Assembly: GCA_014607495.2 (NCBI GenBank)
Contig: CP053169.1
Location: 10,850,001-10,914,000 of the forward strand
Length of the DNA: 64,000 nucleotides
Direction of reading: 5' to 3'
From: Carposina sasakii
Taxonomy: Eukaryota; Arthropoda; Insecta; Lepidoptera; Carposinidae
Numbering within the stretch: the first letter of the stretch is position 1; every line of letters begins with the position of its first letter. Under the pieces are notes generated by a model, which searched no databases, was not told the origin of the DNA, and saw nothing but the letters and a program-made list of their open reading frames with translations. A program made the translations under genes and the position numbers. Positions 11,831 through 20,704 of this stretch are shown here, piece after piece.

Positions 11831-12507
11831 CTTGGGTGCTCTTGACTAAGTTTTTAATAGATACCTAATGAAATATGAATGTGAAAATTATGTACAATAA
11901 AGCATGACTATAAGATAACAATACATGATGTTGAGTTGGAAGCAATCCCTTTTTACTGCGCTTCCACAACAGTTCCGATTTAGCTGGAAAACTGGTAGAA
12001 ACACATTCGATTTCGCTTTTTAACATTATTTCAGATCACTTCCCCCGCGCTCTCGGACGGTGCGCATGCAATTGTGTTTACTCGCGTTATAAATATTATT
12101 TACTATAGTAAAACCTGATCGTTGAACTGTCTAAGTTACATCAATATAAAGTTTAAGTGCAGCAGAATCTAGTGTGCTAATTCAAAATTCAATCAGTGCA
12201 GTGTTTTAACTAAAAAATACGAAATATTATTGAAACGGCAAAGTTTTTAAAAACGGGAAGCATAAGTAGTTGCTAAGCGCAATTCTATCGTGCGTGCCTG
12301 CCTGTCACCGACGATCGTCCACCCGCCCCTCAACACACCGCCCGCTCGCGCCTTGTGCCTGAGCGCAGTGCGAGCATCAGCTGCTATAGATTACCCGTAC
12401 CCTTTACCACGAAACGATATTATCGTTTGGATTTTCACCTGTAACCTATACCACGGAACGATATTATCGCTTGGATTGAGTGCTTGTAGAAAACATAATT
12501 ACAACTT

Positions 12508-13410
12508 ATGAATACAATGCCTCGAGTACAGCGAAACCAAACTGCTAAACCTGATGGAGGACTCAAACAAGTCCTATCTGATCCAAGTATGGACAACTCC
12601 TCCCCGGTGGAAGATGTATGCCAACGCAATAAAAGGATAAGGGAACCCGACTACGAGACTGATTTTACCGCCTTCAGAGATGAAATGAAAAGCTTTATTA
12701 CCACCTTAATGACAGAACAACGTGACGAAATTAGGAAAATTTACCCTGTTCTTGCGGAAATAAAAAGCACTAATAGTAGTATAGAGAATACAGTATCTTT
12801 CCTAGCGGCGCAGAATGAAGAACTCAAGAAGAAAATAGAGCAAATGGAAATACAGAACAAGAAGGATAAAGAACATATAGTCATTCTGCAAGATAAGATT
12901 GAAGATCTACAGCGCGAAAATCGCAAAGCAACAATTGAAATAAAAAACGTACCTAAAGCTGAGAAGGAATCTAAAGAAGATCTCTTAAAGATGGCCATTA
13001 CATTGTCTAAGACAGTGGATTGTCTTATTGAACAGAATGACATCAGGGACATATACAGAGTGCGAAGTAAGAATGTACAAACGTCTAATAGTCCAGTTAT
13101 AGTTGAGCTGACCTCTACCCTTCAGAAAACGGATCTCATAAGGATGAGTAAATCTTTTAATATTAAGCACAAAAATAAATTATGCGCAAAACACTTAGGT
13201 ATAAACAGCAATGATCCTATATATGTGTCCGAACAACTGACAGCAAAATCAGCTCGTCTCCACTTCTTAGCAAGAGATCTCACTAAAACTAAAAACTATA
13301 AATTTTGCTGGACCGCCTACGGAAAAGTTTATATAAGGAAAAATGAGAATTCCCCTATTATAGTAATAACTAATGCTGATCAAGTGAACAGACTTATGCA
13401 GACTGATTGA
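12508..13410 (+). CDS. LINE ORF1 protein with FP25K-like C-terminal domain
   Basis: 300 residues, starting at the first ATG (12508). Residues 1-50 are polar. About 90-160 is strongly heptad-like and rich in Glu, Lys and Gln (AAQNEELKKKIEQMEIQNKK), a predicted trimerising coiled coil as in many LINE ORF1 proteins. The C-terminal half contains YVSEQLTAKSARLHFLARDL and then FCWTAYGKVYIRKNENSPI. This pattern is shared with the baculovirus FP25K family and with many insect LINE ORF1s. There is no CCHC knuckle. The expected role is RNA binding and RNP assembly. The stop at 13408-13410 is UGA followed by CUAG, and the same frame then stays open to 14187. Confidence 0.85.
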   Translation: MNTMPRVQRNQTAKPDGGLKQVLSDPSMDNSSPVEDVCQRNKRIREPDYETDFTAFRDEMKSFITTLMTEQRDEIRKIYPVLAEIKSTNSSIENTVSFLAAQNEELKKKIEQMEIQNKKDKEHIVILQDKIEDLQRENRKATIEIKNVPKAEKESKEDLLKMAITLSKTVDCLIEQNDIRDIYRVRSKNVQTSNSPVIVELTSTLQKTDLIRMSKSFNIKHKNKLCAKHLGINSNDPIYVSEQLTAKSARLHFLARDLTKTKNYKFCWTAYGKVYIRKNENSPIIVITNADQVNRLMQTD

Positions 13411-14187
13411 CTAGTCAATGCTTATTATTACACGCTACTTTGTCTTGATTGCTCAAGTACCTATAGAATACTTCTAATTTCATTGTTTAATAGCTACATA
13501 ACTATTAATTTGCCGCTAAATGACTTAATTGTTGATTTTAATTTTAATTTAAGCCAGACACATATATACTTACCTCTACGTATATACTGTTTGTCTGGTG
13601 TAATTGTTACATCGCCTAAATATTTTAAAATTGTTCATTTATTGTATGTTTTAATATTGTTTTCTAGTATATCGCACGAACACACATATATATTTAAAAT
13701 ACACGAACACCTAGCTATACATATAACTGCATGTCGTACGCTCACACTTATCTGTATTACCCAAATGCTATTTATCCATATATTACCATTGTATAAAAAT
13801 ATATTTTACGAGTACACGACTTCATACCCTTACTCAATAGTTTATAAAACTGAACACAAATCTCATATTAAAAACTTCAAGCACAAACAAATACAATGCA
13901 ACAAAATATCCCTACTGTTACGAAATTATACATATAATACTTTAACATGTAATATTGCAGTTTTTTGTGTACATAGCAACATTCTATTCATGCTCTTACA
14001 ACTTAACAAACTATTGCAGATATCAATGTATATACACGGTGAACTCTCAAACTACTTTCAATCACAAAACATTCCAAGATATAACCTTATAATGATATAT
14101 GGGTATGATGGCCATGATGGAATAATGATGAATGCTGTCTCTCTGGGAAAAGTAAATATGTCTTTCGAGAAAAGTGATTATGGATAG
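13411..14187 (+). other. Open frame continuing in phase after the ORF1 stop
   Basis: Immediately after the ORF1 UGA, the same frame contains 258 sense codons and ends with UAG at 14185-14187. That UAG overlaps the ORF2 ATG (14180-14182). The product would be rich in Ile, Leu, Tyr, His and Asn, with hydrophobic runs (IVHLLYVLILFSSI). I recognise no domain. It could be a readthrough extension, a translated spacer that feeds ORF2 by termination-reinitiation, or a chance opening in AT/AC-biased sequence. There is no early in-frame ATG of its own. Confidence 0.4.
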
Positions 14188-17140
14188 ATCACTCACAGTT
14201 ATGCAAGAAATAGACAACACAGATATAGCCCAGGTATATACTTGCAGCTCTAATAATATTACTAAGCAAATTAGCTTTCTTAACACAGATTTAACAATTA
14301 TTACACAGAACATTGTAAGTGTCTATTCCAACTTTAACGACTTGCAAATTAACTTAGCTGAAATAAATGTAAACGTTGACATAATTATTTTGACCGAATG
14401 CAGATTAAATCCAAATAAAAACGTTCCTAAATTGAAAAACTACACCCCCTACCAAACTACTAATCATTTGAATAAAGCTGATGGAGTTGTTGCCTACATT
14501 AAAGATGCACACAAAGTGAAAGTAAAAGAAATACAATTAACATACGCATCTTGCTTGCAAATTGCGATATTTGACGTCATAGTTATGGGTATTTACCGTT
14601 CACCATCCAAGAATAACTCTGAGTATTTCACAAACTCTCTTAACCACCACCTAAATACCATTAGTTCGACTAAAAACATAATAATCACAGGAGACATTAA
14701 CATAAATCTGATAGTAAAAGACACTGAGAATTCAATAGAACGATCGAATAGACTCAATTACCTTAATATGCTAGCTATGCACGGACTTCTCCCAGGACAT
14801 ACCTTACCGACAAGAGGAAAAAGCTGCCTTGACCACTTCATGCTAAAAATACAACCCACAAATAAAAAAGCTTCTATTGCTATTGTATCTACATCTTTAA
14901 CAGATCATCTCATGGTTATCTTAAAATTATCTAGTACAATTAAAGCAAATAAAACTCTTAAAACTAAAGTTACAATTAACTATGACAGCGCAATAGAATA
15001 CCTCAAAACCATTGATTTATCAAAATTATTTGCCATAAATGACCCTGATATACTAACTAACTCCTTAATTAGTAAATTACAAAGTTGCCTCATTGCTCAT
15101 ACAGTTCAAACCACAGTTCCACATAGAAGTCGTGTCATCAAACCTTGGATGACGCAAGGACTACTTCGCTGCATACGAAATCGAAACAGTATGCAAAAGA
15201 AACTAATGTCAGATCCGTGTAATGATATACTAAAAATCACATATAAAAGATATCGTAACCACTGTAATTGCCTAATTAAAAAATTAAAGCGGAAATATGA
15301 CAGAGAAAAGCTATCTACAGCTCAAAGAAACCCCAAGAAACTATGGCAAGCTATAAATAGCATCACAAATCGTAAGCCAAAAGAATCTAATAACTTAGCA
15401 TTACTAGACACGTTGTCAAATCCTCTCGAGTCGGCAGACAAAGTAAATGAATATTTTGCTAACATTGGTAAATCTTTGGCTAATAATATCACCACAGGTA
15501 GGATGCTCCAACAAAATACTGTCCCAAACACAGCTACAAACCAATGTTCATCATTCGCTTTGATTAGTGCCGATGCTGAAGAGGTTCATAAAATATTGAT
15601 GGGCTTAAAATCAGATAGTGCCCCAGGATTGGACAATATACCGACTGATTTTCTCAAAGCTGCACATAAAATAGTGGTTCCCATTATAACAGACTTAGCT
15701 AATAAATGTTTCGACCAGGGTATCTTCCCTGGAACTCTAAAACAAGCTGCGATCACACCTGTGTACAAGAGTGGAGACTGTAATGATCCGACAAACTATA
15801 GACCAATTTCAGTTTTACCAGCACTATCTAAAATATTAGAAAAATTAATAAATGTTCGACTTCTCAAATATCTAAATAAATATCATATTTTATCTAACTC
15901 TCAGTTTGGATTTAGGCCTAGAATATCAACAGAAGATGCGGTTATTGCGCTTACTTCTACCGTCGCTGATAAAGTCGACGATGGAGGTAAGTGTATTGCG
16001 GTATTTCTGGATCTGAAAAAAGCTTTCGATACTGTATCCGTCTCCATTCTTCTACACCGGCTAGAGGATATAGGTGTAAGAGGACTACCTCTGAAACTAC
16101 TTAAAAGTTACTTACATGAACGAAAACAGAGGGTAAAAATAGGACATGTTATTAGCTCTGAGCAAATTGTCACCTACGGTGTACCCCAGGGGAGTGTACT
16201 CGGTCCGACATTATTCCTTGTCTACATCAACAGCCTCTGTTCTATGAAAATTGATAATGGCCACATCTTCTCATATGCAGATGATACTGCTATAGTATTC
16301 TCGGGAAAAACATGGGACAGTGTTCGTAAAAGCACAGAGAGTGGTCTATCTAAAGTAGGTGCCTGGTTGGATTCTCACTTATTAACACTAAATAGCTCTA
16401 AAACAAATTATATGTGCATGACAATGAATGAACGATCACAGCCTTCAGCTAGCTATCAAATTAAAATACATAACTGTACAAACCGCTCCGACGCCAACTG
16501 CGGATGTATTACAATAAATAAAGTGCAAAACACTAAATATCTCGGTATAATGTTGGACCAGCGGCTGTCTTGGCATTCTCATATAGAGCTTATCATGGGC
16601 AGAATTCGAAAAATTATCTGGACTTTCAAGGGACTGCGGAATATAGCCTCAAAAAACCTTTTAACGCAGATATATGTATCACTAGCTCAATCTATTCTGT
16701 CATACTGTCTACCAGTTTGGGGTGGAGCAAACAAAACTAAATTTCTGGAATTAGAGAGATCTCAAAGATCTCTACTTAAAGTTATGTACCGCAGACCTTT
16801 TAGATTTCCCACAGAGACGCTTTATCTGACATCTGACCTTCTATCTGTAAGAAAATTATATATTTTGAACATCATACTTTTAAAACACAGAAATCTTCCC
16901 TTTTCTGACAATAGTAACAAGAGAAGAAGGCATTGTGTAGCACCTGTGCCTAGAGTAAAATCAACCTACGCCAAAAGACAGTACACTAGACAATCAGCTC
17001 GCATATACAATAAAATAAATAAAATACTTAATATCTACCCATTGTCATATTTTAAAACTAAAGAGAGAGTTACTAATTGGTTAAAGAATAAAAGTTATAG
17101 CGATGTAGAAGATATTGTCCAGACGATTTCGTTGCAATAA
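14180..17140 (+). CDS. LINE ORF2 endonuclease-reverse transcriptase
   Basis: 986 residues from the ATG at 14180 (an upstream GTG at 14174 is also in frame). The N-terminal apurinic-type endonuclease (about residues 35-255) shows ILTECRLN, GIYRSPSKN, ITGDININL and the terminal DH pair in STSLTDHLMVI. The reverse transcriptase (about 450-720) shows TPVYKSGDCNDPTNYRPIS, FLDLKKAFDTV, GVPQGSVLGPTLFL and the catalytic SYADDTAIVF. There is no RNase H domain. The C-terminus is basic. It would nick the target and reverse-transcribe element RNA. All key motifs are present and there is no internal stop. A 770-nt gap from ORF1 raises the question of how it is translated. Confidence 0.9.
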   Translation: MDRSLTVMQEIDNTDIAQVYTCSSNNITKQISFLNTDLTIITQNIVSVYSNFNDLQINLAEINVNVDIIILTECRLNPNKNVPKLKNYTPYQTTNHLNKADGVVAYIKDAHKVKVKEIQLTYASCLQIAIFDVIVMGIYRSPSKNNSEYFTNSLNHHLNTISSTKNIIITGDININLIVKDTENSIERSNRLNYLNMLAMHGLLPGHTLPTRGKSCLDHFMLKIQPTNKKASIAIVSTSLTDHLMVILKLSSTIKANKTLKTKVTINYDSAIEYLKTIDLSKLFAINDPDILTNSLISKLQSCLIAHTVQTTVPHRSRVIKPWMTQGLLRCIRNRNSMQKKLMSDPCNDILKITYKRYRNHCNCLIKKLKRKYDREKLSTAQRNPKKLWQAINSITNRKPKESNNLALLDTLSNPLESADKVNEYFANIGKSLANNITTGRMLQQNTVPNTATNQCSSFALISADAEEVHKILMGLKSDSAPGLDNIPTDFLKAAHKIVVPIITDLANKCFDQGIFPGTLKQAAITPVYKSGDCNDPTNYRPISVLPALSKILEKLINVRLLKYLNKYHILSNSQFGFRPRISTEDAVIALTSTVADKVDDGGKCIAVFLDLKKAFDTVSVSILLHRLEDIGVRGLPLKLLKSYLHERKQRVKIGHVISSEQIVTYGVPQGSVLGPTLFLVYINSLCSMKIDNGHIFSYADDTAIVFSGKTWDSVRKSTESGLSKVGAWLDSHLLTLNSSKTNYMCMTMNERSQPSASYQIKIHNCTNRSDANCGCITINKVQNTKYLGIMLDQRLSWHSHIELIMGRIRKIIWTFKGLRNIASKNLLTQIYVSLAQSILSYCLPVWGGANKTKFLELERSQRSLLKVMYRRPFRFPTETLYLTSDLLSVRKLYILNIILLKHRNLPFSDNSNKRRRHCVAPVPRVKSTYAKRQYTRQSARIYNKINKILNIYPLSYFKTKERVTNWLKNKSYSDVEDIVQTISLQ

Positions 17141-17426
17141 AGTTAAAACTCACCTACATACATTATATAAGTACATGCCTATATTAAATATAATAATACA
17201 CACACATGCACATATAGTCCGCCACATACATATTTTTGTAAATTCTAAATTAAGTACATACTTACCTATAATTTTATTTTCATGCTATGTAAAAGCCATG
17301 TTATGGAAGAGCGAGTTCTCCTAGCACAAGCAAATTATTGCTTAAATGGAGATCTTAAACTTCGTTTTGTTGTGAATACTTTGAGAATGAAATAAATTTA
17401 TTTTATTATTATTATTTATTATTATT

Positions 17427-17525
17427 AGTGGACGCCCGCGACTTCGTCCGCATGGACTGCAGAAAAAACAAAATGTCGAAATTATCCGGGATATAAATAT
17501 TTCCCGGGATAAAAAGTATTAATAT
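17427..17525 (+). repeat. Repeat D, 5' portion
   Basis: It begins agtggacgcccgcgacttcg directly after the LINE tail and includes atttcccgggataaaaagta. It is truncated. Confidence 0.5.
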
Positions 17526-17599
17526 TAAATGAAATTGTATTAGGCGTTACAATTCGGAAGTTCAAACATTCACTATGGGTGCGCCCACCACCTGGAACC

Positions 17600-17695
17600 C
17601 AAATGGAAATAATTCTTCACCCGAGTGGGAATCGAACCCACGACCACTGCAAACCGTGCCAGCCGCTATAACCACTAAGCCACCGGGTTAATATT
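17600..17695 (-). repeat. tRNA-derived SINE-1
   Basis: On the minus strand, ggtggcttagtggttatagc (A box) and gtgggttcgattcccactcg (B box) are separated as in tRNA genes and followed by a gaagaattatttcc tail. Other copies are at 25370-25440, 25632-25752, 56941-57056 and 61755-61868. It is too divergent from a cloverleaf and too repeated to be a functional tRNA. Confidence 0.6.
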
Positions 17696-17988
17696 AGTAA
17701 AACTGAAACCAACAAACCATCAAACTAGGACAGTGACAGGCGGACTTATAAAATATTTAAATACTTGTGCTGATGCGGGGCTTTATACATCAGCTGCATC
17801 TCCTTCATGACGTAAGAGTCGACTAAAGAACTCGGGTCGCTCAGGCGATAAATTAGCAACTTGTCACTGATCACTTACATCTATCCTCGATATCCTAAAC
17901 ATGGCTGTGGGTTCTCCTTTACGATGCAGCAATTCTGGCTACCCCGGGAGTTCGGGAACATAGCTGTGTTTGTATGTACCTATACCTA

Positions 17989-18378
17989 CAGGATGTTTTT
18001 TGGTGGCCAACCTTAACGAAGGGTACGTACTCTATACATCAAATAAAGTAAGTTTATGACAAAAAAAATACTAGGAAACGATGTAAATTTTTTTGAAAAA
18101 AAAAAATGAATTACTTGTTCGGGTGGAATTTATAGTGTCCAGTGTTTATGCTAGTTTTTTTATAGACAGATAATAATTATTTCTCGTGAAAAAATCTTGC
18201 TACGCGCGTCAATGTGCATTTATGCAGAAAAACGCAGTCTATTTACTCAACTTTGGACCCTAATATCTTGGAAACCAGACACTTCCCAGGTATGCTTCCA
18301 TGGAGAAAAATGATCGTCATGATGAGGAGATGCCATAGTTTTCGGGAACGTTGACGACCAAAAATCATCCTGTATATG
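17989..18378. mobile_element. MITE A copy
   Basis: It runs from tacaggatgttttttggtgg to atcatcctgtata. Near full length, with TA borders. Confidence 0.65.
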
Positions 18379-18513
18379 TAGCTCACACCAACGCTCACAC
18401 TCACACTGGACATTAACAGCCAGACTAAATATTACAGGGGGGCAATTCTTGAAAATTTTTGAGCCGAAACGCAACCACTAACGAACCGTTAACGAAACGC
18501 GGTGCGAAGCAAT

Positions 18514-18782
18514 ATACAGGGTGTAACAAAAGGGGTATGTTAAGCGAAAAGCTATATAAATAGCCCACTAAAAGGAACCCACCCACAAAATTTTAGACTC
18601 GAAATCGCATGTTTATTTTTCCAGAGAGTATGGAGAATTCCTAAACAATTCAGGAATGTTCATACAATCTTGAAAAATAAACATATGATTTCGAGTCTCA
18701 AATTTTGGAAATAGGTTCTCTATAGTGGGCTATTTACATAACTTTTCGCTTAACATACCCTTTCTGTTACACCCTGTATACT
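18514..18782. mobile_element. MITE B, palindromic mariner-type element
   Basis: It starts tatacagggtgtaacaaaag and ends tgttacaccctgtata. The two halves are inverted copies of each other (ttaagcgaaaagctat and atagcttttcgcttaa), so the whole element can fold into one long hairpin. Other copies are at 55518-55768 and 56112-56377, with a decayed core at 35213-35369. Confidence 0.7.
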
Positions 18783-18868
18783 TACAGCTTAAGTAATAAG
18801 GCATATTTTAGCACGCATCGATCGCGAGTATGATATCATTAAAAATTAAAACAATTATCTGTCTCGTG

Positions 18869-19463
18869 CTGAAATGTGTTTAATTACGTCACCGATAAAG
18901 TAATTATTGCTTTGTTACGAGCGTCTACAACGGTTCCGTTTCGGCTTCGTTCTAACTCGAGACTTTTCGAGAACTGTACCCCAGTACTAATAAGCTATTT
19001 GTTAAGGAACCCCTCATTTTCTGGTTTATCTTACATAATAACATGTTTTTAATTTTTTACTGTTCTAAATATGTATCCATATATAAAACACAAAAACTGA
19101 ATTAATATAGGTGGTATAAACCTATAGAATAAGTAATTCTCTAAAAAGGTTTTTATGTAAAAAAACTTGCCAAAAAATGTTGCGAATAAAAACGAAGAAG
19201 CTAATAACAACAGTGATAACAAATATTTTATTATGCCACTGGTAATGTATGAGTTAGATGGTCTCAAACACATAAACATGTTTTTTACAAATATTACAAT
19301 TTTGCAAACTAGCTGTACCCGAGACTTTGTTCCTCTTCCAATAAATTAACATTCCAAATGAAATGTGTCTAATTACGTCACCGTAAAGTAATTATTGCTT
19401 TGTTCTGATCGTCTACAACGGTTCCGTTTCGGCTTCATTCCAACTCGAGACTTTTCGAGAATT
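18869..19463 (+). repeat. Direct repeat pair of about 105 bp
   Basis: 18869-18973 and 19357-19463 share aattacgtcaccg, agtaattattgctttgtt and ctacaacggttccgtttcgg, and end ctcgagacttttcgaga. They lie about 490 bp apart and diverge slightly. Family unknown. Confidence 0.6.
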
Positions 19464-19810
19464 GGCCCCCAGGTAAAAATTACAGTATTTTACTGACCTT
19501 ATTATGGACGTAGGTAATAATTAAATTAAACAAAAAACAACTATATAAGATTAATCAACTTTTTTAATCTTCAAATGACAACGTGAACGAATTGTTTTTA
19601 TATTTCAAAATATTTGTCTCTTTAATATTGCATGAATTCAAACAACGAAGGTTTTCAACAAATGCTAATAGTGGCTTATGTACTTACACAGCGTTTTATT
19701 TATTTTTAAACATATAATATACACATACAAAAGTATCTACATAATCAAGGTTACCTTAGAATAATATCCTTTTTAAGTTTAGTAGTGGACTAAATAAATA
19801 AGGAGGCTCC
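19464..19810. other. AT-rich spacer downstream of gene A
   Basis: No coding or named repeat is seen. It is probably intergenic, beyond the gene A polyadenylation site. Confidence 0.4.
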
Positions 19811-19816
19811 TAATTT

Positions 19817-19822
19817 TTTATT
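19817..19822 (-). terminator. Probable polyadenylation signal of gene A
   Basis: AATAAA on the minus strand, about 100 nt downstream of the stop at 19922. This is a plausible 3' UTR length. Confidence 0.45.
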
Positions 19823-19921
19823 AGAATTGAAATCTTTATAATACAAATCAGTTTTCTAAAATCAGACTACATTATTTTGATCTCATTTTACGTTAAGTAA
19901 GATGGGACAAAACATTTCAAA

Positions 19922-20704
19922 TTAATGACTGTATCTTGCGGCTGGTATTATTTCCGGCAAATGTCTCGTCTCTCTCGTCTGTAGTGATGTGTCACTTGGT
20001 GACGTCACCCTCGTTAATGACTCTTTCTCTGACGCCTCTCTTGACATCATCTCTGGTGACGTCTCCGCTAATGGTTTCTCAAGTGACGTCTCTATTGCTA
20101 ACGGCTCATCTAGTGAAGTCTTTTTATGCGATATCTCTATTGAGGTCTCTTTAGGTGACGTTTCCTCTTTAAGTTCCTTTAGAGATATTTTCTCTAGCGA
20201 TATTTCAGATGATGTTTCTTGTAGTGACGTCGCCAGTGGTAACATAGGATTTGGTGATAAATCTATATTCACTTTTGGTGACGTCTCCATTGAAGTTGTT
20301 TCCTTCTGAGAGGTATTTTTCTGTGATATCTCTTCCAGCAAGTTCTTTTCTAGTATCGTTTCCGTTGATGAGGTTTCCTTTGATGATATCTCTTTCGGCA
20401 GCGTTTCCTCTGCTATCGTCTCCTTTAACGACCTCTCTTTTAACAACGTTTCCTCTGCTACCGTCGCCTGTGATATTTCTTTTGACAGCGTTTCCTCTGC
20501 TACTTTCGTCTTTGATATCTCTTTTGAATACGTTCCCTCTGGAACCGTCGCCTTTGACGATATCTCAGATATCTTAGATGAGGATTCACGTGGTGAAGGC
20601 AGTAGCAGCGCTGCGAGGAACCGATGCACCGGCATCTCCACCATGACGGTGACAGGAATCGCCAGCAAGATGCTCAGGAATGCTGTGGAGAGGGAATCCA
20701 CCGC
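19922..20704 (-). CDS. Gene A exon 12 (last helix and low-complexity tail)
   Basis: Acceptor CCGCAG|GCGGTG, phase 0, ending at TAA in 19922-19924. It begins with the last helix ([17 protein letters not shown]), where most family members soon end. About 225 further residues follow, dominated by Ser, Thr, Glu and Lys, with degenerate repeats such as [22 protein letters not shown] and [12 protein letters not shown]. The tail is likely cytoplasmic and disordered. Opposite-strand frames here are side effects of the repeats. The corresponding exon of gene B is only 96 nt. Confidence 0.88.
   Translation of the reverse strand, partial: AVDSLSTAFLSILLAIPVTVMVEMPVHRFLAALLLPSPRESSSKISEISSKATVPEGTYSKEISKTKVAEETLSKEISQATVAEETLLKERSLKETIAEETLPKEISSKETSSTETILEKNLLEEISQKNTSQKETTSMETSPKVNIDLSPNPMLPLATSLQETSSEISLEKISLKELKEETSPKETSIEISHKKTSLDEPLAIETSLEKPLAETSPEMMSREASEKESLTRVTSPSDTSLQTRETRHLPEIIPAARYSH

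Larger units (their letters stand above)
12040..17427 (+). mobile_element. Full-length non-LTR retrotransposon (Jockey/CR1-group LINE)
   Basis: A two-ORF LINE. It has a 5' leader of about 470 bp, ORF1 (12508-13410), a 770-bp inter-ORF stretch, ORF2 with endonuclease and reverse transcriptase (14180-17140), a 3' UTR of about 250 bp, and a tail of TTATTA repeats ending near 17427. Both ORFs are intact, so this may be young or still mobile. The 5' boundary is only approximate because I could not find a target duplication. The exact clade (CR1, Daphne, Jockey) is unresolved from motifs alone. Confidence 0.75.

Noticed and set aside
13483..14187. Independent ORF between ORF1 and ORF2 of the first LINE
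   Set aside because: It has no early ATG and is in phase with ORF1 directly after its stop, so it is better treated as a possible readthrough extension than as a separate gene.
19936..20577. Plus-strand open frames of 72-108 codons
   Set aside because: They are opposite-strand shadows of the repetitive Ser/Thr/Glu/Lys tail of gene A.
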